This document shows, piece by piece, positions 1 through 6,565 of a stretch of 10,844 nucleotides of DNA (positions within the stretch are counted from its first letter, which is position 1; every line of letters begins with the position of its first letter). The notes under the pieces were generated by a model. That model saw nothing but the letters and a program-made list of their open reading frames with translations, ran no database searches and was not told where the DNA came from. Position numbers and translations under genes: made by a program. The stretch comes from Candidatus Bathyarchaeota archaeon (GTDB lineage: Archaea; Thermoproteota; Bathyarchaeia; Bathyarchaeales; Bathyarchaeaceae), in contig JACUTO010000042.1 of assembly GCA_014859755.1 (NCBI GenBank), forward strand, positions 1-10,844. Direction: 5' to 3'.

Positions 1-68
1 GATATGCGAAAGAGTTAGAAAGGAGGAAAAACTTACCTAACTTTCTATCTCCAAGAAAAGGTGATTAG
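1..68 (+). CDS. 3' end of an upstream gene, probably acetyl-CoA synthetase (ADP-forming) alpha subunit
   Basis: An open frame enters from the left edge (first full codon at 3) and ends with TAG at 66-68, two bases before the TTG start of acdB. The visible tail begins Tyr-Ala-Lys-Glu-Leu-Glu-Arg-Arg and is basic. That resembles the end of an alpha subunit of the ADP-forming acetyl-CoA synthetase, but 21 residues are too few for a firm family call. The main argument is context: the next gene is the beta subunit, and in many archaea alpha and beta are separate adjacent genes. The other two frames close quickly (TAG at 16-18; TAA at 38-40). This is inference, not recognition of a domain. Confidence 0.45.
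   Translation, partial: YAKELERRKNLPNFLSPRKGD
58..65 (+). promoter_or_regulatory. Strong Shine-Dalgarno site for acdB
   Basis: AAGGTGAT at 58-65 matches the complement of the archaeal 16S 3' tail and sits five bases before TTG at 71. It supports TTG as the real start of acdB. The site lies inside the last codons of the upstream frame, consistent with translational coupling. Confidence 0.7.
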
Positions 69-70
69 CG

Positions 71-769
71 TTGACAGAGAAGGTTTCAAAAATATTTGAG
101 GAAGCTCGCAAAGAGGGAAGAAACTACCTGCTTGAGCCTGAGGCTAAAACCATATGCATGGAATACGGAATACCTGTAACAAAGTTTAGGGTGGCAAAAA
201 CCGCGGAGGAAGCGGTGAAGTTCGCTGAGGAAATAGGCTACCCAACGGTTCTCAAGATTGTTTCTCCCGACGTTATCCACAAATTCGACGTAGGCGGAGT
301 GATCCTCAGCCTCAAGAGCCCAGAAGATATTCGAGACGCCTACAAGAAAATCTTAGAGAACGTGAAGAAACACAAGCCCGAAGCCAAGGTAAAAGGCATC
401 CTAGTTCAGGAAATGGCTCCTTCATCAACAGAGGTCATCGTAGGATCAACCAAAGACCCCCAGTTTGGACCAGCCTTGATGTTCGGCCTCGGCGGAATCT
501 TTGTGGAAGTCTTGAAAGACGTAACCTTCAGAATCGCCCCAATAACCGAACAAGACGCTCGCGAAATGATAACAGAAGTGAAAGCCTATCCAATCCTTAA
601 GGGCTATCGCGGTCAACCTCCCGCAGACATCGACGCCATAGTAAAAATTTTGCTAAAAACCTCAAAATTAGTGATGGATCACCAAGAGATCAAAGAACTC
701 GACCTAAACCCCATCATGGTTTACAAGAAGGGAGCAAAAACGGTCGATGCAAGAATCATACTGGAATAG
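71..769 (+). CDS. acdB: Acetyl-CoA synthetase (ADP-forming), beta subunit (ATP-grasp)
   Basis: This is the beta subunit of the NDP-forming acyl-CoA synthetase, which converts acyl-CoA, ADP and phosphate to acid, CoA and ATP. It is the cytosolic ATP-yielding step of archaeal acetate and peptide fermentation. The 232 residues are the usual length of a stand-alone beta subunit and cover one ATP-grasp_5 domain. Visible landmarks are Tyr-Gly-Ile-Pro-Val near 32-36, Ser-Pro-Asp-Val-Ile-His near 65-70, Val-Gln-Glu-Met-Ala-Pro near 112-117, Gly-Leu-Gly-Gly-Ile-Phe near 139-144, and Glu-Leu-Asp-Leu-Asn-Pro near the C-terminus. His70 corresponds to the beta-subunit histidine known to carry phosphate in this family. 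The usual His-Lys-Ser-Asp is His-Lys-Phe-Asp here, which is odd. The start is TTG with an excellent ribosome site. The gene overlaps the next one by 23 bases. Confidence 0.92.
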   Translation: MTEKVSKIFEEARKEGRNYLLEPEAKTICMEYGIPVTKFRVAKTAEEAVKFAEEIGYPTVLKIVSPDVIHKFDVGGVILSLKSPEDIRDAYKKILENVKKHKPEAKVKGILVQEMAPSSTEVIVGSTKDPQFGPALMFGLGGIFVEVLKDVTFRIAPITEQDAREMITEVKAYPILKGYRGQPPADIDAIVKILLKTSKLVMDHQEIKELDLNPIMVYKKGAKTVDARIILE

Positions 770-1517
770 AAGCTCCAACCACTCTAAACACGAAATCTTC
801 TCCCAACTTCAAGTTCCACCCGACACTCCCTTCTTCGCACGACTCGACGGAAGACGATTTCAAGCAATTTCAGAAAAAGTCGGCGCCGAGAAACCCTTTG
901 ACGAAAGATTCGCCAAGTGCTTAGTTGCGTCTGCGAGAGCCCTGTTTGAAAGCAACTTCAACCCAGCTCTAGTTTACGTAGCCAGCGACGAAATGAACGT
1001 CCTCTTTTTGCACGCCGCACCCTTCAGACGAAGAATCGAAAAAATAAACTCGATTCTCGCCGGAATCGCCTCCAGCGCCTTTTCGTTAAGCGCTGCAAAA
1101 CTCTTCAAGAAAACCTTAATCACCGCTTTTGATTCCCGCATAATCGTCTCCTCCCAAGAAAAAGTAACAGAATACTTAACTTGGAGACAGGCAGACGCTT
1201 GGCGAAACCACAACAACGCCTACGCCTATTGGCTCTTTCGAAGAAACGGCTACAAACCCTCAGAAGCCACGAAGAAATTGAAGGGATTAAGAACCAAGGA
1301 CCTGCACGAAATTCTTTTCAGCCACGACATTAATCTAACCCAAACACCAGCTTGGCAGCGAAGAGGAATCCTCCTCTACAGAGAACCTTACCAAAAACGA
1401 GTGAAAAACCAGATAGTGACACGTCGCCAAATCAAAGAGAATTGGAATCTCCCTCTCTTTTCATCAAAAGAGGGGCAAGATTTGATTCGTCAAATCCTTA
1501 GGTGGATTAAACCCTAG
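747..1517 (+). CDS. thg1: tRNA-His guanylyltransferase / Thg1-like 3'-5' polymerase
   Basis: Thg1-family enzymes add nucleotides to the 5' end of tRNA in the reverse (3'-5') direction. They place G-1 on tRNA-His or, in many archaea, repair truncated tRNA 5' ends. The 256 residues contain the catalytic palm: Arg-Leu-Asp-Gly-Arg at 32-36 (metal ligand Asp34), Ser-Asp-Glu at 80-82 (metal ligands Asp81, Glu82), and the Arg-Gln-Ala-Asp...His-Asn-Asn segment typical of the family. The N-terminal Glu-Ile-Phe-Ser-Gln-Leu-Gln-Val-Pro resembles archaeal members. The ATG at 747 lies inside acdB (23-base overlap) with only a distant purine run, AAGGGAG at 728-734, upstream. There is no other ATG before residue 83, so the exact start is uncertain within about 15 codons. 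Whether it acts on tRNA-His or as a general repair enzyme cannot be decided here; no tRNA gene is in the window. Confidence 0.9.
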   Translation: MQESYWNRSSNHSKHEIFSQLQVPPDTPFFARLDGRRFQAISEKVGAEKPFDERFAKCLVASARALFESNFNPALVYVASDEMNVLFLHAAPFRRRIEKINSILAGIASSAFSLSAAKLFKKTLITAFDSRIIVSSQEKVTEYLTWRQADAWRNHNNAYAYWLFRRNGYKPSEATKKLKGLRTKDLHEILFSHDINLTQTPAWQRRGILLYREPYQKRVKNQIVTRRQIKENWNLPLFSSKEGQDLIRQILRWIKP

Positions 1518-1534
1518 CGTAGGAAGAGGATAGG

Positions 1535-2398
1535 TTGTCTGAATCTCTCGAGCAAAGAATTGGAAAGCTAAACCAAGAGTTAGCTTCGCTTAAAGAAGAA
1601 CGAGACAAGCTAGACTTGGAAGCCAAAAAATGGGCTGAGAAAAGAAATTCCATCCATGAGAAAATCAAAAAGTTACGAACAGAAGCCGCTAGTGTTAAAG
1701 AAAAACGTGACATTCTAAACGAGAAAGTTCAGGAGCTTAAAAGTCTACGGGAACAAGCGAAGACGAAGCGCAAAGAAAAACGTGCCCAAATTTTGAAACT
1801 AAAGGAAAAAATTAGAAGCCTTACGGAAAGGAAGCCCTCACAGAGCATGCGTAACATACAGAGGGAAATCGAAACAATTGAATGGAAAATTCAAACCACT
1901 TCTCTTCCAGTAAAGGAGGAAGAAACGCTGATTAGTCAGGTGAGGCAACTTGAAGCCCGACTATCAGTTCACAAACGAATAGAAAAATCAAAAGAGAAAC
2001 TCATGGTGCTGCGAACCGAAGAGAAAACACTTGAAACCGAAGCCAAAACTTCTCATGAAAAACTGTCAGAACTCGCAGAACAAAGTCAAAAATTTCATGA
2101 AGAGATGCTTGAAAACTTGAGCAAAGCCCGCAGTCTCAAGGTTGAGGCGGACAGTGCCCACCAAAAATATGTCGAGATCAAGCAGCAAGCCCAGAATCTC
2201 CACCAAAAATGTGTCGAACTGTTAGATAAGATCAAGACTTTCGAAAAAGAACTCCAAGAAGCGGAGGAGAAAAAACAAGCCAAACGCCAGCGTGAGCTCC
2301 GTAAAGAACTGGAAGAAAGGGCGCTAGAGAAGTTGAAACGCGGCGAGAAATTAACATGGGAAGAATTTAAGATACTCGCCGAAAAAAGAAAAATATGA
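1535..2398 (+). CDS. COG1340-type archaeal coiled-coil protein, function unknown
   Basis: The 287 residues are almost all charged heptad sequence rich in Lys, Glu, Leu and Gln, with no signal peptide or membrane segment. Two long coiled coils (about 5-98 and 135-262) flank a break with Pro101 and the segment Thr-Thr-Ser-Leu-Pro-Val-Lys-Glu-Glu-Glu near 121-130. That break and the C-terminal Lys-Leu-Thr-Trp-Glu-Glu-Phe-Lys near 272-279 resemble the conserved archaeal COG1340 coiled-coil family, sometimes misannotated as phosphoserine phosphatase; no phosphatase motif is visible. The start is TTG at 1535, with the purine-rich run AGGAAGAGGATAGG just upstream. A near-identical 17-base direct repeat (2159-2217) encodes two matching 14-residue units. 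It lies 17 bases after thg1 and is probably co-transcribed with it. A structural or RNA/ribosome-associated role is possible but not shown by the sequence. Confidence 0.8.
   Translation: MSESLEQRIGKLNQELASLKEERDKLDLEAKKWAEKRNSIHEKIKKLRTEAASVKEKRDILNEKVQELKSLREQAKTKRKEKRAQILKLKEKIRSLTERKPSQSMRNIQREIETIEWKIQTTSLPVKEEETLISQVRQLEARLSVHKRIEKSKEKLMVLRTEEKTLETEAKTSHEKLSELAEQSQKFHEEMLENLSKARSLKVEADSAHQKYVEIKQQAQNLHQKCVELLDKIKTFEKELQEAEEKKQAKRQRELRKELEERALEKLKRGEKLTWEEFKILAEKRKI
2159..2217 (+). repeat. Imperfect direct repeat inside the coiled-coil gene, 42-base period
   Basis: The 17-mers at 2159-2175 and 2201-2217 (CACCAAAAATATGTCGA and CACCAAAAATGTGTCGA) differ at one base and are exactly 42 bases apart. 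This is 14 codons or two heptads, so it looks like a local tandem duplication that kept the coiled-coil register. The encoded units are His-Gln-Lys-Tyr-Val-Glu and His-Gln-Lys-Cys-Val-Glu. Confidence 0.7.
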
Positions 2399-2467
2399 TA
2401 ACCTTAAAGAGGAAAAGAAGACAAAATTAAAGTGAGTAGCAATTAACAAATAAATAGGAGAACAATC

Positions 2468-3649
2468 ATGCCGAAATCAGCGAAGAAGAAGCTAGGGCGC
2501 ATTCTCGTTCTCTGCGTAGACAGGGATGACGACCTCGGCATGAAAGCAGGAATAAAGACGCCTATCCTTGGAAGAAAAGAAAACATAAGGGCGGCTGCGA
2601 GTCTTGCCCTCCGAGATCCAGAGGAACCTGACGCGAACGCCATGTTCGAAGCAGTTAGAATCTATGATAGTCTGGAGAAGGGGGCTAAAGAACAAGAAGA
2701 AGAGTATGAAGTCGCGACTATAGCTGGTTCTGATCTGGGAGGAGTAGGGGCAGACCGCCAACTCGTAGCCGAACTCACCGAAGTTCTAAGCGGATTTCCA
2801 GCGACCGACGTTATCCTCGTTACCGACGGTTACACGGATGAAGCCGTTTTGCCGCTGATCGAATCCAGAGTGCCTGTAACCTCGGTTCGAAGAATCGTGA
2901 TGAAGCATAGCAAATCCATCGAAGAAACAGCTGCCCTTTTCACTCGATATTTAAAAATACTTATGGAGAATCCCCGTTATTCTCGAATTTTGTTAGGACT
3001 GCCTGGAATCCTCTTTATCATTTTAGGCGTATTGGCGGTGTTCAACTGGCTGGAATATGCTGGAATAGCTTTTCTCATCGTTCTTGGCGCATTCCTTTTT
3101 GTAAGAGGATTTCGGCTCGACAAAACAGCTCTCAACTTTTACAAATGGGTCAGAGAATATTCTCCACCTCCCTATACCGTGCAAATAGCAGGCTTTTCCG
3201 CAGTTGCCGGAGTCCTATTGATTCTGGTGGGAGGTTATCTAGGAGGAACAGCCGTTGCAGATGCGCTATCTACGATAGACTCTAGCCAATGGTTCGCATC
3301 GCTTCCGAGGCTTACAGGAGAGTTTCTCTCAGGGTCAATATTTCTCATAGTTATCGGGATTTGCGTTATACTTTCGGGAAGGGCGATTCGCTGGTTCTTT
3401 GAGCGGGATCTACGATTGTGGCGTACCATCGTCATTGTAATCACATTTGCATGGTCCTATACCATGTTCTATGAAGCATCTCAGATTCTCATCAACCCAA
3501 AATTTTCTTACGCTGGCCTTGTATTTGCTATAATCATCGGCATACCTCTAATTGTAGCCGCTGTTTTCACCGCATTCCTATTACGTAGAAGATACGCCAG
3601 CTTTTTCATAGGGAAGGAAAAAGAGATTGAGGAATTTAGGGAAGGCTGA
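2468..3649 (+). CDS. DUF373 family archaeal membrane protein
   Basis: The 393 residues match the archaeal DUF373 (PF04123) layout: a soluble N-terminal domain of about 165 residues followed by a polytopic membrane domain. The N-terminal landmarks are Leu-Cys-Val-Asp-Arg-Asp-Asp-Asp-Leu-Gly at 15-24, Pro-Glu-Glu-Pro-Asp-Ala-Asn-Ala at 51-58, Ile-Ala-Gly-Ser-Asp at 85-89, and Val-Thr-Asp-Gly-Tyr-Thr-Asp-Glu-Ala at 118-126. The acidic clusters may bind metal or nucleotide, but no activity is established for the family. About six hydrophobic segments are visible (near 174-193, 197-214, 238-262, 287-304, 318-341, 348-372), and the basic C-terminus is probably cytosolic. ATG at 2468 follows AGGAG (2456-2460) with a 7-base spacer. 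The 69-base gap upstream is the largest in this run. Its last 23 bases overlap the next gene. Confidence 0.88.
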   Translation: MPKSAKKKLGRILVLCVDRDDDLGMKAGIKTPILGRKENIRAAASLALRDPEEPDANAMFEAVRIYDSLEKGAKEQEEEYEVATIAGSDLGGVGADRQLVAELTEVLSGFPATDVILVTDGYTDEAVLPLIESRVPVTSVRRIVMKHSKSIEETAALFTRYLKILMENPRYSRILLGLPGILFIILGVLAVFNWLEYAGIAFLIVLGAFLFVRGFRLDKTALNFYKWVREYSPPPYTVQIAGFSAVAGVLLILVGGYLGGTAVADALSTIDSSQWFASLPRLTGEFLSGSIFLIVIGICVILSGRAIRWFFERDLRLWRTIVIVITFAWSYTMFYEASQILINPKFSYAGLVFAIIIGIPLIVAAVFTAFLLRRRYASFFIGKEKEIEEFREG

Positions 3650-4424
3650 TGTGGCGATAATTGGCGGATCTGGTTTAGAGACCTTGTTAGAAGGTACGGA
3701 GCAAATTCGAGTGGGAACTCCTTACGGGCTCCCACCCCCCATATCAATCGGTGAAGTTGGAGGAAAATCGGTTGCTTTTTTGCCCCGCCACAGCGTCCAC
3801 CACTCCATTCCTCCCCATAAGGTAAACTATCGAGCCAACATTTACGCCCTGTTTGAGATCGATGTTAAGCGAATCGTCGCGACGAATGCCGTGGGCGCTG
3901 TAAATGTCGATTTTAAACCGGGTGACCTAGTGGTTCCTCATGATTTAGTCGATTTCACGAAGTTTCGACAACCTACTTTCTATGATGACGCTCCTGTTAC
4001 ACACGTTGACATGTCTCAACCATTCTGCCCAGAAGTTCGCGCGTTACTGATTAAGACGATGAAGAAACGTAACGTGCGAGTGTGGGATAAGGCTGTTCTC
4101 GTTTGTACGGAGGGACCTCGATTCGAAACCCCTGCGGAGATTGAGATGTTTAGGCGGTTAGGTTGCGATCTTGTGGGCATGACTGCGGCACCAGAGGCTG
4201 TGCTTGCACGTGAACTGGAGATGTGTTACGCAACCGTGTGTTTCGTTTCAAACATGGCGGCTGGAATCCAGCAACAACTAACCGCCCACGAGGTAGCCGA
4301 AGTGGCGAAAGAAAAAATACCTGTTATTCAGCAAATTTTAAGAGAAACCATTGAACATTTACCACAAAGCCGCCAATGTCCTTGTGCGCACGCGCTCAAG
4401 AATGCACGTTTCGAGGTTAAATAA
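3627..4424 (+). CDS. 5'-methylthioadenosine/methylthioinosine phosphorylase family (6-oxopurine type likely)
   Basis: This is a PNP/MTAP-superfamily nucleoside phosphorylase of 265 residues. Such enzymes split methylthioadenosine, methylthioinosine or 6-oxopurine nucleosides with phosphate into base and (methylthio)ribose-1-phosphate. Seen: Ile-Ile-Gly-Gly-Ser-Gly-Leu at 11-17, phosphate-site Pro-Arg-His at 53-55, His-Lys-Val-Asn-Tyr-Arg-Ala-Asn at 64-71, Glu-Gly-Pro-Arg-Phe-Glu-Thr at 162-168, and Gly-Met-Thr at 184-186. The base-recognition segment reads Ser-Asn-Met-Ala-Ala-Gly at 208-213. Adenine-specific MTAPs normally have an Asp-Tyr-Asp type sequence here, while methylthioinosine/6-oxopurine phosphorylases have Asn-x-Ala-Ala-Gly. 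Asn209 therefore argues for a 6-oxopurine substrate, as described for the M. jannaschii relative. A C-terminal Cys-Pro-Cys matches the CxC motif seen in some thermophilic MTAPs. The start is TTG, after GGGAAGG with about 10 bases spacing. It overlaps DUF373 by 23 bases and uppS by one. Confidence 0.87.
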   Translation: MRNLGKADVAIIGGSGLETLLEGTEQIRVGTPYGLPPPISIGEVGGKSVAFLPRHSVHHSIPPHKVNYRANIYALFEIDVKRIVATNAVGAVNVDFKPGDLVVPHDLVDFTKFRQPTFYDDAPVTHVDMSQPFCPEVRALLIKTMKKRNVRVWDKAVLVCTEGPRFETPAEIEMFRRLGCDLVGMTAAPEAVLARELEMCYATVCFVSNMAAGIQQQLTAHEVAEVAKEKIPVIQQILRETIEHLPQSRQCPCAHALKNARFEVK

Positions 4425-5206
4425 TGCTACAGGGTTTATTGTCAATACTGGGAATCTATAAGATATATGAGAAATGGCTATGGCACCAAGTAAAGAATGG
4501 AACAAAGCCGGAGCACGTAGCCGTAATCCTTGACGGAAACCGAAGATGGGCTTCCGAGAGATCGTTGAATCCATGGATTGGCCACCATTATGGCGCTGAC
4601 AAAATCGAGGATCTGCTGAATTGGTGTTTAGATTTAGATGTAAAATCGATCACCCTCTACGCCTTTTCAACTGAAAACTTTCGGCGTTCTCCAGAAGAAG
4701 TGAAAGAAATCATGCGGATAGCTGAAGAAAAGCTACGGGCGGTTCTTGAAGATGAAAGTATTCACAAAAACAAGGTTCGCGTTAAGGCTATAGGTCGGCT
4801 TGACCTCTTGCCTAAAAAGCTTCAGGAAATGATTAGACGGGTGGAGGAGTCTACGAAGAATTATGACGAGCGTTTCTTAAATGTGGCTCTGGCTTATGGT
4901 GGAAGGGCGGAGATCGTTGACGCAACGAAGAAGATCGCACAGGAAGTGGGAAGTGGAGATTTGTCTGTCGAAGAAATAAATGAGCAGCTTTTTGAGAAAT
5001 ACTTGTACACCGCCCACATGCCTAAGCAAGATCCCGACCTCATTATCCGAACCTCTGGAGAAGAGAGGCTGAGCGGTTTCCTCTCGTGGCAGTCCGCCTA
5101 CAGTGAACTTTGCTTTTTGGACATAAACTGGCCGGATTTTAGGCGCATAGAACTCTTGCGAGCAGTTCGAACCTATCAGAGGCGGAAGCGCCGTTTCGGT
5201 CAGTGA
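4424..5206 (+). CDS. uppS: cis-Prenyltransferase (undecaprenyl/polyprenyl diphosphate synthase family)
   Basis: This enzyme condenses isopentenyl diphosphate in cis onto an all-trans allylic primer (often GGPP in archaea) to make the long polyprenyl diphosphate that becomes the membrane lipid carrier for protein glycosylation. The 260 residues show the full signature: His-Val-Ala-Val-Ile-Leu-Asp-Gly-Asn-Arg-Arg-Trp at 31-42 with catalytic Asp37, Thr-Leu-Tyr-Ala-Phe-Ser-Thr-Glu-Asn-Phe at 77-86, Tyr-Gly-Gly-Arg at 158-161, Arg-Thr-Ser-Gly-Glu near 209-213, and Ser-Ala-Tyr-Ser-Glu-Leu near 224-229. The N-terminal segment with hydrophobic stretch Leu-Leu-Ser-Ile-Leu-Gly-Ile-Tyr could peripherally touch the membrane. 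ATG overlaps the upstream TAA by one base (TAATG), so translation is probably coupled. Product chain length cannot be read from sequence. Confidence 0.93.
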   Translation: MLQGLLSILGIYKIYEKWLWHQVKNGTKPEHVAVILDGNRRWASERSLNPWIGHHYGADKIEDLLNWCLDLDVKSITLYAFSTENFRRSPEEVKEIMRIAEEKLRAVLEDESIHKNKVRVKAIGRLDLLPKKLQEMIRRVEESTKNYDERFLNVALAYGGRAEIVDATKKIAQEVGSGDLSVEEINEQLFEKYLYTAHMPKQDPDLIIRTSGEERLSGFLSWQSAYSELCFLDINWPDFRRIELLRAVRTYQRRKRRFGQ

Positions 5207-5229
5207 AAAATGGAAAACACACCGAAAAC

Positions 5230-6444
5230 TTATCCTCTTTTCTTCGCGCTAACTATCGAAACCACATCTCTGTCTTTTAGCACGTAATTTTCTCCAATTC
5301 TCTTTTTATCATGAGCTTCCATGGCGTGGATGAAGCCTTCTCCCAATTCTGTGTGAATTATATAGGCTAGTTGGCGTGCAGTGGTGCCGTAGGGTACAAG
5401 GTATGCATCGGGAAGCACTCGACCATTATGGTCGCTGAGGTGTTCGAGGTCTTCCACCGGATAAACAACGATCATGTTTAGGAGTTTGAAGAAAGCCATG
5501 TTGATGGCTTCTTGGACGCCGGAGGACCCAAATTTTTGCAGTATCCTTTCCTGAATCACTTTCAGCGCCTTACCTTGGGTTTCTGTCAGTTCCTCAGGTT
5601 TCATAATGGCGAAGTTACAGTCTCCCGGCTTGTAGTCGATCAAACTTTTTTCAGCGGCCCTCCTAAGTGCCAGCTCCGCTTCTGCGCAGCAAGGTATAAC
5701 CGTGTAGCCCAGTTCTTTTAGCCTTTCAGCATTTTCCTCTGCGGTTGGAATGTCGATTTTGTTTGCGGCAATCAGCATGGGTTTAGAAATACTTCTCAGC
5801 ACATTCAGAAACCTTATTATGTCATCATCTTTCCAGAGGGTTGGTTTTTCCGCGTTCAAATTCGTTTTCTTTAACGCCTCGATTATATGGTTTCTTCTAA
5901 TAGCTAGTCCGCTTAAGCGAGTTTCAAGGAGGGAGACTAGGTCCTCTGCACCTGCCTCAGCTGTTCTAGCCATTTTAGGCCAGTCCTTCTTCAATATTTG
6001 AGTCAGCCACATGGTTATCTCCGTCTCCAAGAATTTCACGTCTTCTGCAGGATCATGGGAACCGGGCTTGCATATTTTTCCCTCAGAATCCGTTGCCCCC
6101 GCGGCGTCAACTATGTGGATGAGGGCATCTGCCTTCCTAATTTCATCCAAAAATTGGTTTCCCAGCCCTCGTCCCTGCCAAGCGCCTGGAACCAGTCCAG
6201 CGCAATCGATCAATTCAACGGGAACCAACCTTATCCCATCCACACATATGGAGTTCTTCGGACTGTCTTTTACGTTAAACTCCTTGCACACACATGGAGC
6301 CCGTAGATATCCTATTCCCCGATTCGGCTTTATCGTAGTAAACGGATAACTCGCAATTTCCACCGGAGCTAGCGTCGCAGCAGAGAAAAAGGTGGACTTA
6401 CCGGTGTTAGGTTTCCCAACTATACCAACCATCAAGACCTTCAA
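5230..6444 (-). CDS. Ygr210/YchF-type Obg-family GTPase with TGS domain
   Basis: This is a translation-associated P-loop GTPase of the Obg/YchF group, in the archaeal/fungal Ygr210 branch. In the 404-residue frame, G1 is Gly-Lys-Pro-Asn-Thr-Gly-Lys-Ser at 10-17, G3 is Asp-Cys-Ala-Gly at 80-83 followed by a glycine-rich stretch to about 96, G4 is Asn-Lys-Ile-Asp at 228-231, and a TGS domain covers roughly 325-400. The canonical NKxD predicts guanine nucleotide use, unlike bacterial YchF and human OLA1, which have altered G4 motifs and use ATP. The 404-residue frame starts with TTG (6442-6444), almost directly after GGGAAG. An ATG twelve bases downstream (6430-6432) follows AAGGT and gives the more typical N-terminus Met-Val-Gly-Ile-Val-Gly-Lys-Pro, so it may be the true start. 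Its 3' end is 23 bases from uppS, convergent. Confidence 0.9.
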   Translation of the reverse strand: MKVLMVGIVGKPNTGKSTFFSAATLAPVEIASYPFTTIKPNRGIGYLRAPCVCKEFNVKDSPKNSICVDGIRLVPVELIDCAGLVPGAWQGRGLGNQFLDEIRKADALIHIVDAAGATDSEGKICKPGSHDPAEDVKFLETEITMWLTQILKKDWPKMARTAEAGAEDLVSLLETRLSGLAIRRNHIIEALKKTNLNAEKPTLWKDDDIIRFLNVLRSISKPMLIAANKIDIPTAEENAERLKELGYTVIPCCAEAELALRRAAEKSLIDYKPGDCNFAIMKPEELTETQGKALKVIQERILQKFGSSGVQEAINMAFFKLLNMIVVYPVEDLEHLSDHNGRVLPDAYLVPYGTTARQLAYIIHTELGEGFIHAMEAHDKKRIGENYVLKDRDVVSIVSAKKRG

Positions 6445-6467
6445 CTTCCCATTAAATGTAGAAGACG

Positions 6468-6478
6468 TTATTTAAATG
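6468..6478 (-). promoter_or_regulatory. TATA box for the Ygr210-type GTPase gene
   Basis: Read on the minus strand, CATTTAAATAA at 6478-6468 is a good archaeal TATA element. Using the usual spacing of about 26 bases, transcription would start near 6446. The transcript would be leaderless for the TTG at 6444, or have about a 14-base leader for the ATG at 6432. This is inferred from position and composition only. Confidence 0.5.
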
Positions 6479-6552
6479 AACTTTCTGCTGGAAAGGAAAA
6501 TAACCAAGCGATGTACTTATTCATAGGTTCAAGGATTCTGTATTTACTCCAT

Positions 6553-6557
6553 GGAGG
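6553..6557 (+). promoter_or_regulatory. Shine-Dalgarno GGAGG that favours a TTG start for serA
   Basis: GGAGG at 6553-6557 lies 8 bases before TTG at 6566 and overlaps the upstream in-frame ATG at 6551. The site is properly spaced only for the TTG, so the ATG is probably not the start. Confidence 0.6.
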
Positions 6558-6565
6558 ATGACGCT

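Noticed and set aside
2420..2460. AT-rich stretch before DUF373 as an internal promoter
   Set aside because: AAAATTAAAG and AAATAAATA are weak TATA matches and the latter is too close to the ATG; plain operon spacing explains the gap.
2880..2900. GGTTCGAA resembling a tRNA T-loop (a similar match, AGTTCGAA, occurs near 5165)
   Set aside because: Both lie inside well-supported coding regions with no acceptor or anticodon stem around them; no tRNA gene found.
5998..6349. Two overlapping plus-strand frames of about 100 codons opposite the GTPase
   Set aside because: They run antisense to the conserved G domain and have no ribosome site or recognisable motif.
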